Made by a program: the position numbers and the translations under genes. Shown here in pieces: positions 48,867 to 61,990 of a stretch of 64,000 nucleotides of DNA. The notes under the pieces are model-generated. The model saw only the letters and a program-made list of their open reading frames with translations, had not been told where the DNA came from and made no database searches. Source of the DNA: Casuarina equisetifolia. Lineage: Eukaryota; Streptophyta; Magnoliopsida; Fagales; Casuarinaceae. Positions within the stretch are counted from its first letter, which is position 1, and the number at the start of each line of letters is the position of its first letter. The stretch spans positions 14,989,931-15,053,930 of the forward strand of contig CM052357.1 of assembly GCA_028551475.1 (NCBI GenBank), written 5' to 3'.

Positions 48867-51800
48867 GGTTTTGAATCATCCTTGGCCCATAATTCCTAAT
48901 GCCACCCAATGACAACTCACTTTCAGGGTGATGTCGTTATAGGACGTACAAAAAAATTGCAATAATTCCTGCAATTTTACTACTTCCATGCATAAATACA
49001 TAGAACCATAAAATTATATAAAAGTCTCAAAAGATCCAAATTGGCACAAAGTAAAGGTAGAAGAATACATTACTCTAAAAAACTCTGTCTCTTTTTAAGA
49101 AAATAAGTTTTCCAAGTTTCGAACTTCACACACTTGAGATATTACATTTTTTTCTTTTTATAAATATGACAACCTTGACTTTCTTTATTAGACCAATGTT
49201 CTCAAATGATTCATTTATGTAAAAAAAACATATCTAGACATTTTAAAATCCAAGTTGATGAAATTTTGTGTTTTTTTTTTTTGACATGATGCAATTTGTA
49301 TGAATAGAACATGTGTAAACTCCCTTCCTAAAACCTAATCATGATATCATTATTTGAGGGAGAGTTGTATAGTCATTAACATAATCTTATTACTACATTA
49401 TGAACTAATTTGTCACTCATGTGCTAAATCATATATATCTTTAAGTGATCTAGTTGTGATATTCTTGTATCATTGATGTTGGATAACATACTCATTAAAT
49501 CAACTACTTTTTGAATAGTTATTGTTTTTCATGATATACTCATAAATGCTTGAAAATTTTTTTGCCTTGATTTTAAATATTTGGCTTATATAACTTGAAT
49601 GGGTTAATTTCTAGATGAATGCCAAATCAAATTGATTAATTATCATTTTTGCAAACATATGCTATAATCAGTTAAAATATTAGTTCTATATTAACAATTA
49701 ATGTAATAATTTACTGAAATACTATGTTGTTTTCTTCTTACATGACAAACATTCTATTATACTTAAATTATTACATCTTATTATGACAACATGATGAAGC
49801 AAGACTATCTATCTCTTATCACATTAATGTTGTCTTGTGCATGACTAATATTTTATCTATGCAACATTACCTTTTGTTTACAGAAAAGAAATTAACCATT
49901 CTAAAGATTTTAAAACCTAGCTGGCTAGAACATAAATTAATTGCCTGCTTTTAGGACATTGTTGTGTACCTTCATTATGCATTATTATTCATCTTTGATA
50001 TGAATATACAACGTGAATTGACTATGGTATCACTTAAAAAATATTTAAGTGAGCCATGATGAAGGGTTTGAAATGTATAAAATCTATCTCACACAACCAA
50101 AACAAAATGAGCATGCTTTCATATTGTGTTGGAACATAACATAGTATTTATGGTAAGAAATCAGACTTGTAAACTTGTGTATGACCATGATTTATGTTTT
50201 GCTAAACATCATGCCTGCCAATCAAAAGTTGGATATTGTTTTATTAAAAACTTTCATGACTTTCTATTCTTACCAAAACCATATGCTAAATGATCAAAAT
50301 TGAGCTTCCTATGTACACTTGCTAAAAGTTTTTGACACGTATGGGACTAAATGATTTCCATGTTTATGTCAAGTATGCTATATGGGTTATTATAAGGGTA
50401 AATGTCCTATGATAAATAATGTGTTGAAATTGGTAAACATACTTTTAACTATTCATCAATGGAGAGTAATAACATGATAAGAAAGTATAAAATGAAATAT
50501 TTACATCATATTACGTGATTAGTACACTTTGGAAAGGTTTTTCCTATTTAAAACGCAAATCTTATAAGATTGCAATGTGCTTGAAAGAGAACTTAATTCT
50601 TCTTTATATGTATTATGAGATGCATAAGGTACATGCAGTAATTCCTTCTTGAAAATTCAAAGCATTGATTGCATCATTAAAGGATACGTTATGAAAATTC
50701 TTGAAATATATCGTTTACTACACTAATACACATATACAAATCAGCACATGAATGTAAAGTCAAATACTATCAAAGAAAGTGCTAGTATGGGTCATTGAAA
50801 ATCAAATTATATTGATTATTGAAAATGCTTATCTTTGTCAACAATGATTAGTGATAGAAAATATGTGAAACATATATGTATAACATTTGTGTAATGAATG
50901 ATCAAAAAGTATGTTACATTGAGCATCACTTCTTGAAAACATTAAATTGTTATCTATTTCTCGTATTTCACTTGCTTTTTGGTTAAATTGAACTATCCTT
51001 GAGGGAGTGTTTTCTTCAAATCTGTACATCTTGAAATATAAAAGTCACATGAATGTGAGGCACATTCTTCGTACCCTTCCTTATTTTTTGTTTTCGTCAG
51101 AATAGTGATTTGTCACATTGGTTACAAAATGTCAAAAGTTATGACGATTTTAAAAGAAAATTTAGATCATCTTTTAATCACTATAAATAAGCCAACCAAT
51201 TATACTTCAAAATTATCAAATTCTAAATCTTTCTTCTTATTGTTCTTGATATTGTTCTTTGTGTTTATTATTTCTTGTGTTGTTTTTATACATGAATTTC
51301 TACAATTTTTGTAAAAGTTCTTGTTTTAACTATAAGAACAGATGTATGGCTTTAAGCCTCACTGGGGGCTTGATTTTATAATGTATATCTGTTTGATGGC
51401 ACATTATGGTATTTATTAAATGTACATTTTACTCGTGTATATGGCTTTCCTTGTATGTAGAGCACTAATTGGTAGGGAAAAGATGTAACTATGCTGTCTG
51501 CACAAATTTTCACAATAACGACCGGTTGAGGCCTTTGAGCAAACAAACCATGCTGTGAGTTTTCTTTCATAGAATAAGATTTGCTCGGAATCCAATCACC
51601 TGTGGTTGATTTCTACTTCTCCAATTCTTGATAGTCTTTTCCCACACTTCTTGAATATACTGCATCTTTAGCGGACCTGCACCATCAGTGCTGTGCTGTT
51701 GCTGCAACTTGTTTCTCAGTATGCATCAATTTTATTCAGCAATAAACCAAAACATAATTCTGCTCCAGCGTTTATTCACATCAAGTTTCGTTGTGTTCTC

Positions 51801-54800
51801 CAAAATAGAATCCTTCTTGACGATTAATTGTTGACTCGGATGAATAGAAAAGCTTAACTTAAAGGCAGGAAAATGACTATGGGTATAGACATAAAGTTAG
51901 ATAAGCATAACATAAAGAAGAAAAGTAGTAATTAGTATATCCTATCGTGAATCCACCATCATCATACAATGCTTGCCCATTTTAAGGTACTAACCAGGAA
52001 CACAGGTGTGCTTCATGTTCATCATTTCCGCTTCACCATGTATAGACGTGAAGTTGCATGTCTTGTTCAAAGTTGACTTCTCTTAAAAATAATTTGAGTT
52101 ATTTTACATTTCTTAACTTCACTTAGTAATTCTTATTAAAAAATAATAAGTTTCTTTAACATAGTATCAAATTCAATTTTTGGAAACAAAACGTTTGTGC
52201 ACAAAGCCTACAACCCTTAGTATTTTACAAGAGGATATGTTATCTTGGTACAAAGTCACAACTCACATTAGAAACAAACGAACGTGTTAAAAACAATGTG
52301 AATTACCTCATTTTGCCTAAATTATAGTTAAAAATCATTTTTAAAATGATTAAAAAAACTTATTCTCTTGTTACAACCTATTTTCAGGAAGCATGATCAT
52401 AACAATTTGCAAAAGGAGAAAGTCGTACTTACATGCAAAATATTGATATTTGTGTACGGTTCTGGGCTAAAATTACATGGATTGCTTTCTTTTTAACGCG
52501 GCCCATGTAAAGACTTGTCCTCGTAAAATTGTTTCATTGCTTGACTTTACAATTATTTTACCTAAAAGTTAGACACCAGATAGCGACTTTGTTTATAGTT
52601 TGTTGATTCTAATGTGGTGACCTCTTAGTTCCTGGAAAGTTATTGCAGGGACCAATATTCAATGAGTGGTTTAATTACTTAACCTGCAATATCCATCGTC
52701 GGTACTTTATATTTAACTAGATGTTCTTATAATAATTATTGTTTTGAGTAAATCAAAGTTTACTTAGATAAAAGGAGATACAAAACGAAATTGATTGTTG
52801 ATTAATGAAAGCAACATCTATCGCCAGAGAACTCATCCACTCTATTTTTTTTTCTTTTGTTCTATATTTTCATTAAACACCTCTCTACGATTTTCTACGT
52901 GTTCACTTCCAAGCTAGTTTGCTTTTCTGAAAAACCAGGTAATATTTCTTTAGTTTTTAAAATGAGATAGCTGAGATTCATCTGGGCTAGCTTTGACTAC
53001 TAGAATAATTTTGTTCCACGCGTAATAAATAATTATTTAAACATATCAAAATGTTAAATTTGGTCCCCAGGAGATTATAATGTACACAAGACATCAAGAC
53101 CTCGACTTTAACTTCAACTTCCCCCTCATAGGATTTCCATCATTTTTTTTAATTTTTTAATTTTTTGCATTCAAACACGAACCCTAATTTCAAAAATTCT
53201 ATAACTTTCCTACAGTTGGTGCAGGTATAAAAGCTCCCCTCAACGTTGTTGCTTAAGACAATCTCTAATCTCCTGAAAACTACTGGGGAATAAACAATAT
53301 ACCGTTCATAGAGAAAGATAACTCAAATCTTCCGGTTAGCATACCTGTTGTGATTATTTGTAACTTGTGGACATGTTGATGCCTGAAAACGAAACCTCAA
53401 CTAGCTAAAGAGAAGAACCAATATCTTACTCAAACTCTGATTTCAAAAACCTTAAAAAAAGAAAAAAAAAAAGGAAGGAATAATGTGTCAGAATCACAAT
53501 CATTTAGCAGCGCCAACCTGTTGCTAGCTTGCGCATGGCAAATGACTTGTATCAAGTAACTAGTTAAAGGGTTACGTCCCCTTCATAGATATGGATGCAG
53601 CAATTAATCAAAGATCTCACTTATCACAACATGATCCCAATACGGCATGGTAAGGCCCCCAAAAAGGTTATTAAATTCGGGGGATAAGCTGTAGATTAGA
53701 TTAGTGTTTTCCAGAGACAAATCTGTTTGTCGTGACGCAATTGTTCAAGTACACTAGGATATTCCATTGCTCATGATTCAGACATGGGAAGGAGTATGGC
53801 TCTTGTTCACTTTGAGACGTGCCGAGCATGAACTAACTGCAGTTGTTGGTTTGGCTTCCATCCTTTTCTTGTGCGGAACTGGGTATGTCATTTGTCTAAT
53901 TATGCAATTCATTTTAGCAAACACAGTGCAAGAGTTGACATATCAAGCCACATATTTAAGTACAAAATAAATGTTAACTTTACGAAAACTGGAATTAATT
54001 TTATGTTGGTTCTAGTTACTCACTAAAATAAAAATCAATTTTGATTGTTGATAACGTTTATATTTATCAGAATTAAAAGAAAAACTCACGTGGCAAAATA
54101 AAACATTTTTAAAGAGAATATTATTGAAAATCCACGAACCGACTAAAGCATCAAAAGTAAAAAATAAATCACGCAGTCAAAACCATCTGATTTGTGGCCT
54201 TTACACGCGCTGTCTGCTGTTCCGTATGCCTTCCTCATCCCATTCATACACACAACCCTTCCCACTTTGTTTTTTTGGTCAAATCTCGTATAGCTATGTA
54301 AGCCAACCATGTGTTGAAACGTGGTAAACCAGTAAAAGGAGGACGTCGGCACCAACTCGCATCAGTCCTCGCATATTCTTGAACAGCCAGTTGTCGGTAC
54401 TCGCAAATTCAGCGCGTGCGGTCTCCTTCTTATGGCAGATGTGGCCAGCCCCCCGCCAGGTACGCGCAGAAGTGTTTTTTTTTTTTTTTTCATTTTACTT
54501 TAGTGAGTGTAAGCAAGATGAATGACTTTTTGACTGGGCGCTCCATCGCGCTCGAGTCCATCTGGAGAAATCGTACAAGACTATTCTGTACCACCCACGT
54601 GGGTCGAATCCTAGGCTTCTTCCTTGAAACTAAGATTTCTCATTTTAACAACCACGCACAACATGTACTATGGTCCTTGGCAGCAAATCGTGAAACACAG
54701 CTGTTGCTTTTTTTTATAGTTTCTCAAAATTATAATATAATGTTGACATCATTTATTTTTAAAATCTTATGGATTGATATTATGACAATTTTTGTTAAAA

Positions 54801-55240
54801 AGTAAATATATATCTCATATTATTAATTTCTTGATCTAGTGTTACTATTATGTAACTTTATACTGTTTATCAGTTTAGGCATTGGAATGAATATGTTTGA
54901 ATAATGTTAACAATTAGAGAGTAACAATAGAACAATTAGTTTAAACACAATCTAATTGGTGATTATTACATAATCACAATAGTTTAAATGGATTAAGGGA
55001 AAACAATAGAAACTTAAATTTAGATTGAATAATTGATTGCACTTAATTGTGGATATTGTTAGAAAATATTGCTTCTGTGCTTAAAGGGAAAAAAAACTGA
55101 TCTAATCTTCATATTAGTTGGCCAAGCAAAACTTGGTAACCAGTGGAGTCATCAACTCCCATATACTGCAGTGCAATTTCTTTTATAATTAGTGTATCCT
55201 CATAATAATTCCCTATTTATATAAATATTATTCAGTCTAT
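48867..55240. other. Long AT-rich intergenic stretch
   Basis: No gene is supported. Frames here are short (up to about 130 codons) and resemble nothing known. The composition is strongly AT. A TATA-type core at 53226 and a modest GC-richer stretch at 54330-54620 are the only promoter-like signs I see. Confidence 0.55.
53226..53232 (+). promoter_or_regulatory. Orphan TATA-like core
   Basis: GGTATAAAAGCTCCCC is a strong plant TATA context, but no coding frame follows within 500 bases. It could serve an unseen non-coding transcript or be chance. Confidence 0.25.
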
Positions 55241-55301
55241 GTATTTAATAAGTTGTCCATTATATCTATTCTCTCTTTCTGGGTTTGGGGTTATGGAAAA
55301 C

Positions 55302-55319
55302 ATATATATATATATATAG
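55302..55319. repeat. (TA)n tract upstream of the cysteine-rich gene
   Basis: About nine TA units. It could double as a core-promoter element of the gene at 56277, although the distance is nearly 1 kb. Confidence 0.8.
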
Positions 55320-55662
55320 ATGGAAACGATGAGAGAGGAGCAATGAATAAGCGAAGGGCAGAAAAGCAAGCAGGAGGAGCTGTAAACGAGAGAGGCTGTG
55401 TCGGTCCAAAATGTCCACGTCTGATTGTCATTCGACTGACTCAGCTGGTATACCTTTTTCAGGTACCGGGCCTCACGTACCCTCCCCCACCCCTTTAAGC
55501 AAATAACCTATTTCTTTATACAACCCCCTTCTTTCTTTTTCAGGTTCCTCCTCCATTCTTATAGGAAGCCAGGGTCCTTCAAAATCTCCAGCTAACCAGG
55601 ATACAAAAGGGACCACTCATCTCAAATTCCCTCCTGCGTAATCCTCGGCACTCTCAGCCCGA

Positions 55663-55666
<4 letters not shown>

Positions 55667-55700
<34 letters not shown>
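55667..55700. repeat. (CT)n microsatellite, probable 5'UTR
   Basis: About 17 CT units, 580 bases before the start codon at 56277. It marks the likely leader of that gene. Confidence 0.95.
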
Positions 55701-55702
<2 letters not shown>

Positions 55703-56276
55703 GTTTTCCCTGGAGGACCGAGACGCTTTGTTGTGTCACTTCGGCAGGGCCTTCGCTTTTTACCATTTTCACCTCCCACCAGCTCATCTTCTATGGAGGC
55801 TCAGCTTCCGTTTCCCACTCTCTGACATTTTCTCTGTGAAATACATCTCCTTATTTCACAGCTTCCTTCGGGCAACGGACTGCTCGAGTTTTTCTCCTTC
55901 TTCATGCCCTTCCTCCTTCAGGGTCCAAATAAACAACCTTCTTTTATCCGGGGTCTCTGGTCCTGTGGTTTCCGACCAGTCTCTCCCTTGAAATTCTCAT
56001 CCTCTGTTCTGAAAAAGAAACCGGGATTTCGAGAATCGCTAAGGGTTAAACACTTAGAGCTTTATCTATTCTTCTTCTTCTTCTTCTTTTTAATCAAATG
56101 CCAAGTACAGAATCAGAGGAAAAACCAGCAAAACAAGGAGATTCCATCAGACCTTCAGACCCATTCCCTTTCAGAAACAACCCAATTCAGAACCCCACCA
56201 CATTAATTCCTACCAAATTCTGCATCTCATTCCTAATTATTCTCTGATCATTTCTTGTTAGCGAACCAAACCAATC

Positions 56277-56750
56277 ATGTCTAGCGAGATCATGCAGCGA
56301 CCGCCATCGTCGAACCGCCCGCAATCGCTCCTGAAGAACCAGAGCTCGTCAGCGAGCTCCCGTTGCGCCGAGTTCGCTGGCGGCACCACCGCGGAGTGCG
56401 CGGCCGTGTGTTGTTGCTGTCCCTGTGGGATTGTGAATTTGCTGTACCTTGCCATCTACAAGGTCCCGGCGGGGCTTTGCCGTCGCGCGCTGAGAAGGAA
56501 GCGCACACAGCAGCTGCTCAAGAAGGGCCTGTTTCCACAGCGGCGCCGACGCTGCTCGTGCGGGTGCGACGAGACCGAGATACAGATTCACCCCGTTGTG
56601 GCGGTGGACACTTCGTCCCAGGATATTAATCCGACCGAGAGGGAGGAGCCAGAGAGTGAGGTGATGCAGCTAGAGAAGGAGATGTGGGAGAGGTTTTACA
56701 GTACTGGGTTCTGGAGAAGTCCTTCACAGAGGGAATCCCCCCAACGGTAA
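56277..56750 (+). CDS. Cysteine-rich plant protein, 157 residues, function unknown
   Basis: A single exon from ATG 56277 to TAA 56748-56750. After a serine-rich N-terminus comes the cluster ECAAVCCCCPCG at about 40-51, a short hydrophobic stretch VNLLYLAIYKVPAGL at 53-67, then a strongly basic region CRRALRRKR. A second cysteine group RRCSCGCDE is near 91-99, and a conserved-looking tail EKEMWERFYSTGFWRSPS near 133-150. Many plant genomes encode small proteins with this CCCPC.VVNL...YKVPAGLCRRA pattern, none with a known role that I can name. The frame is GC-rich compared with its surroundings, as expected for real coding DNA. The cysteines beside a hydrophobic patch suggest lipid attachment or metal binding, which is inference. 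The CT-rich leader holds several short upstream frames. Confidence 0.8.
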   Translation: MSSEIMQRPPSSNRPQSLLKNQSSSASSRCAEFAGGTTAECAAVCCCCPCGIVNLLYLAIYKVPAGLCRRALRRKRTQQLLKKGLFPQRRRRCSCGCDETEIQIHPVVAVDTSSQDINPTEREEPESEVMQLEKEMWERFYSTGFWRSPSQRESPQR

Positions 56751-58952
56751 AAAATACTGTAAAACGAAAAAAGACATGCATACAAAATAAAATAAAAAAT
56801 AAAAAATAAAAAATAAAAAACACATTTTAATCAAAGGATTTGCGCATTTTATAGTTGTCTCCTATCCTTCTTGGTCCTTTTTCACCACCAAAATTTCCAC
56901 ACCTTTGAACCGAGCTCTATTCCGTTTTGTTCCATTTGTTTGTCATCTGCTTCTTCTGGTCTTACTTGGGAGGAGTCTATGTAATGCGGTGGTTGAATGT
57001 CTGAAGTCGGCATAAATGGAGCGGATTATTGTATTGTATGCTTGATAATGATTGTTTTTTTACATTGAAAATGGTTAACGCGGGTATTCTGGTTTTCAAA
57101 GAATAACAGCATGGACTTAATATTTGGTTTGAATCCTGATTTAATTGGCCACAATTTGGGATGAGATTATCCAGAAGAGCCCTGATTATCTTATTGACTT
57201 ATGCGTCGCTACTCTTTGAATTGAGTGGAGTTTCGACTGTTAGGGCTTTCAAATGGTTGATGATTAGGTTTATGTTGCGTTAGATCAGATATGCATTAGT
57301 ATCAAAGATTAGAGTATGAATAGACATTATGGGAGATATCATTTGGGCCACATGAGATTTGATATTGACTCTGAAGTTCTCCACTTCTCAGGTTCAAAGA
57401 TCAGGACCCGACGTTTCCTGCAAAGCAATTTTAGTTAAGAAGCGATGACCTTCTAGTTTATGGGGAGGTTCCTCAGCAGATTAATGGTTTGGTAGGCTTG
57501 GATTCCTTTGTCTCTTTTATTTGCTTTGATGTTTCAAGTGTGGAAGCTCCAAATACGAGATAAAGTTTCGTAGCGATCTCAAAGAAAATTCTTCCTTGCA
57601 GCTAAAAGGGTTTCAGGGGGATGGCGTTCCTCTCTTCCTGCAGACTGAGCAATCATGGCTGTCCCTGATGGGCCGCAACAATGGACATGCAGGGTTTTCT
57701 TTTTTAAATCTCTCTTTTCTTTTAACGTTACGTTCAAACATAAGTAATTAATATAAAATAATTTATGCCGATCTTATAATCAACATCTTGAATTTGTGCT
57801 TAAAATGTTCTCTCTTAGTCGGACAAATACCTGGTATGTAAATTTGAGTGTGTTTAAAAAACTTTAGTTTTTATATAACAAAAACTAATTTTTTCTTTTA
57901 TAATTAAAAATTCATTTAAAAAAACTAGGAAATATATTTTTTATTTTAAATAAAAAATTTTAAGTGGAATTTTAATATGAGAGAACCCATGGTTCTTCAA
58001 CTGTTTGCTTTGGGATTTTGGGTAGGGCATTCTATTTTCTTTACAATTAATATCTTCTTTAAAAGGAATACAAATCATAAAATTTTGTATAATTTACAAT
58101 CCATTCATTTAATAGTTTCTTTTTTAGAGGACAAATTCCCACATTGAAATTATGTGGCAGATGTACTAATACCCTATGCCATTCATCTGAAAATATTGGT
58201 TAAAACCTTCTGTTCCGGGCAAAAGACGCCTCCTCTTTGCATTTATTACGGTTCCTTTTTCATGAGTATTCCAATTGTAATGCCCTGGTCTTTATCTAGG
58301 ACACGTGCATGGCCCTGGTCTGCCACAGTTCATGGGTTCTTGTTTCTGCCGAGTTATTAGGATGACCAATTCACGTTTTTCTTTGGGTGGACGTTCATTT
58401 TTTAGATAAAAAGAATTGATACTTGGGCCCGTGATTGAACCATATTTCTCCGAAGCATGAAAAAGCAATCACTGCGGCAGCTTTTCCCAGGAGGAAAATC
58501 AACCTTTATGGACTTCACCTAAGGTCCCTATTCGGTGCCTTTATGACCGAGGGGTCCCCGTGCAAATCCTCTCCATGTTCGTACCAGGTGGCTCAAAACG
58601 AACTCCACTTGTGCCTCTGTGGAGGCTTCTGTCTAAATGTCTCCTATGCATTGCCCCTTTGCTTCTTTTGCCAGTACAACTAATACATGCCGCTCGCTTA
58701 TCGCTAGATACGGTGAATTGCGTCTCTGGGGTCTCTTGGCCGACATTTGCTAACTTCCAACTTCTTTTCTTCTCGATATCATACTATATTTTGGAGGACA
58801 AAACCCAAAAACCAAATTTGTTACCTCCTCGTCTCAAATAAATGGATTTTCACGTAGTTTTCATCGATCACCTAAGTTGGATGGATGGATGTCTCTTAAT
58901 AAGCACGTAAGGAAAGTAATGGCATAATCAACATGACTATGAATACGGGGAA
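56751..58952. other. 3'UTR and intergenic DNA
   Basis: The first few hundred bases are probably the 3'UTR of the cysteine-rich gene. The rest shows no recognisable gene, RNA or element. The frames at 58154-58841 are short and match nothing known. Confidence 0.5.
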
Positions 58953-58957
58953 ACAAG

Positions 58958-59695
58958 TGATGTGGATGCACTTCAAGCCCAATATCATGAGTTCCAACAT
59001 CAAAGAATTGAGAGTCCACATAATCTAATGGGTCCAAGAAAGCTAAGATTGAGAATATTTTTTAGCATTTCTGCAGTCCTTCAATACAGAGGTTTCCTAA
59101 GTAGTTGTTGAATTCTTAATTTCTTAAGTTTACTTTATTGTTTGAGAATATTTTCTTTTATTTAGTTTTCCTTAATTCTCTATGTTCTTGATTTATCTGG
59201 GTTTTCATACTTGTCAGATCCCTAATTTGTTTAGGATTCTCTTATTTGTCAAAATCCAAATTTGTTAAGACTTTCTTAAATTTAGTGATTCTTGATTTAT
59301 CAAGATCCTTCTAAAATTAGGTTTTAAGAATTCTTAATTTATTAGGATCTTTGTAAAACTAGGTTTAAATGTCTATTTAAAAGGAGCATTGTTTCAGTTG
59401 TAAGAAGATTTGTTTTCCAAAGAATAGAAACCCTAAAGTTGTGTGATTAACTTTTGCATCTTTTATCCAATTCTTGCCAAGGATTGGTGGTGGTCCTTGA
59501 CTGGTGGCATTGTTTTTACGTCTTGGAGATTATTGGCATCTATCTTTTGTTTTTGTTCTTTGAATTTTATTTTTCCTCCCTTCCTCCCTATCAAACATTC
59601 ACTTTTCTCACAAAAAATCCAAAAATACTAAAAAAATAATTTTTAGTTATTTTCTTAACTTGAGCTCGCTCAAGCCCACCATAAGATTCGCATCA
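58958..59695 (+). mobile_element. Solo LTR (738 bp) with intact target duplication
   Basis: Starts TGATGTGGATGC and ends TTCGCATCA, flanked by ACAAG at 58953-58957 and 59696-59700. It is the sister of the solo LTR at 44610-45326, in reverse orientation. A TATTTAAAAGG core near 59370 gives the plus direction of transcription. Confidence 0.9.
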
Positions 59696-59739
59696 ACAAG
59701 GCAAAGTGTGTGAGTCTTGTTTATAATGACACAAGCAAA

Positions 59740-61330
59740 TCAATTCTAGTACAATCGTAAAGAAGTTGATCTCGTATGAAGAGATGACAAGAAACAAACC
59801 TATACATCTTTTATATATCAATAAGAACAAGGAAGAAGACCTTAAACCCTAACTAAGTTTTACAACAACGATCAATACACAAAAGTGGCTAGTTTAGAAT
59901 GTCAAGCTTGTCCAAGAGATAGCTATGTTGGTTTAGCCCAGAAAAACACCCTATGTGTTTTGTGAAGACATCTAGTGTCTAATCTTTAGTTCCAACATGT
60001 TGGATTTAGATAGTCCCTTAAGAATCATTTCATGAATAAAATGATAATTTACTTCAATATGTTTCATGCATTAATGAACTATGAAATTGGCTACGAGCTT
60101 CATGACAATCTTATTATTAAAAAAAACAATGTAACAAGTTGAGGTACAATAACCTGTAAATATCTAAGCAAAACTAATAATCAAATAATCTCACATGAGG
60201 TAACTATCATAGCACAATATTTAGCTTTTGTAGAAGACTTGGACAGCACTCCTTGTTTTTAACTTTTCCAAGAGATTAGGCAATTGCCAAGCATAACCAA
60301 AAAAATGACTGAGTGATTTTTTTTCCATTTTACACATGGCTTAGTTTGAATTTCATGAAACTTTACATATTAAAATCACTAATAGAATGAATGAAAAATT
60401 CCAAACATGGACAACCTTTCAAATAACTTATTATTCTAATAGTTGCTTCCTAGTGAGGCTTTTTAGGAGCATGCACGAACTAGCTCAAGTTGCACACCAA
60501 TTGAGAGATGTTGAGCCTTGTCACATTTAGGTAAATAAGTTTCCCGATGAGTTATTGGTATTTCAAAATGTTCTTAAGTGATGTGTCATTATATCGTGGG
60601 ATAGACACTCCTTAATCACGCTTGATGGATGTCAACATCATGTTTAAGTTCATAGGATTGCTCATTGCTTGGATTACATGAGCCTAACTTCATCTATTAA
60701 TTCTAAAATGTATTTTCGCTAACTTAAGTGAATTTCCTTGTTATTTTTTAAGAGCTCAAAAGTATTAGAGATCTTTTAACTCCTTCATGCAAAAGACAAA
60801 GTGTAAATGCACCTTGAGATCTCTAATGCCATCAATGTCATTTCTTGTAATAAAAATATCATCTACATATATCATAAGTATGACTATAAGATTACCTCAT
60901 TATTTGATAATAGTATCATGCATTAAGTCAACACATCTTACTACCAATAGGATGTTAATGAACTTGTTATATCATTATAAACAAGCTTGTTTTAGGTTAT
61001 TCAAAGATTTCTTAAATTTGCATACCTTGTTCCCCTTCTCCTTCCTTCCTTACCCCCTCTCCCTAATTAGACAAAGTGTAAATGCACCTTGAGATCCCTA
61101 ATGCCATCAATGTTATTTCTTGTAATCAAAATGTCATATACATATATCATAATTATGACCATAAGATTGCCTTATTGTTTAGTGAAAGGTAAAGTATTAT
61201 GCATTGAGTCGGCATATCTGACTATCGATAGTATGTTGGTGAACTTGACATATCATTGCCAAAATGCTTATTTCAGGCCATTCAAAGATTTCTTAAGTTA
61301 GCATTTTGGTTAGGATAAGGTAAGCAATCA
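59740..61330 (-). mobile_element. Copia-type retrotransposon relic (pol part)
   Basis: The minus strand holds the RT catalytic zone (IYVDDI pattern) and, at lower coordinates (60560-60380), sequence consistent with the RNase H region of a Copia element. It is heavily broken. Gag and integrase are not visible. The RT segment occurs twice side by side (see the repeat entry). Confidence 0.55.
60795..61320 (-). repeat. Two tandem copies of an RT segment
   Basis: The stretches 60795-61069 and 61070-61320 both begin with ACAAAGTGTAAATGCACC and stay similar over about 240 bases, including the RT active-site zone. Confidence 0.8.
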
Positions 61331-61334
61331 TATG

Positions 61335-61990
61335 TGTTAGGTTCTAGCCTCTCCAACGATCAAGAAGAGGGGGGGGGGGGGGGGGGGGGAGGAGGATGTT
61401 TAGCAAAATCAAACAATCAAGCAAGTAAGAAATAACACAAGGATTTTTACTAAGTTCAACCATAACAAACAATTGCCTACGTCTCCTTACCTTTTAACCA
61501 ATGTAGCTAAAAGGCCTCTTACACTATTTTTTGTAACATTTACAAGAGTTCACAACTCCTACAACCAATCTATTCTCCAAGAGATTGAATCCAATTCTAC
61601 CAACAATTTCAATGGCGAATAAATACAATATTAAAATGAACTTGCTAAGAGTATGAAAGTTAAGCAAGCTATAACAACACTCAATAATAATATTAATCGA
61701 AGTAGTAGGGTCAAGAGATGCTCAATAAAGTAGTAGCTTTGATGAACACGGTGCAACAGCTGTAAACTTAAGTGCTTCAAAGATTCTCAATGTGTTCTTC
61801 AGTGGTGGTCACACTTATCTTTTGTTCTTCACTTCTATATACAGCTTGTTTCCACTGTAGGTTTTCTTCGTAGCTGTTTCCTAATTTCCTTTTCCTTATA
61901 TCTAGTTCATTTTTCTTTCTCCAATTTGAATAAAAATGTATCTAGTCTTAATTCTTGTCTTCATCAATTCATTTCAATTGGCCAAAGAAA
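61335..61990. mobile_element. LTR-like segment, Copia type
   Basis: Starts TGTTAGGTTCTAGCC and has the CACAAGGATTTTTACTAAG, TTCAACC, CCTACGTCTCC series also seen at 47816-48866 in altered form. It may be the 5' LTR of the adjoining pol relic or a separate insertion. The right end is not fixed. Confidence 0.4.
61369..61389. repeat. Poly-G run of 21
   Basis: Twenty-one consecutive G on the plus strand, inside the LTR-like segment. Such a run is rare in AT-rich plant DNA and can form a G-quadruplex. Its exact length may be a sequencing or assembly artefact. Confidence 0.85.

Noticed and set aside
56258-56823. Several overlapping frames on both strands of the cysteine-rich gene
   Set aside because: GC-rich coding DNA has few stops in any frame; only the 56277-56750 frame shows a recognisable conserved pattern.
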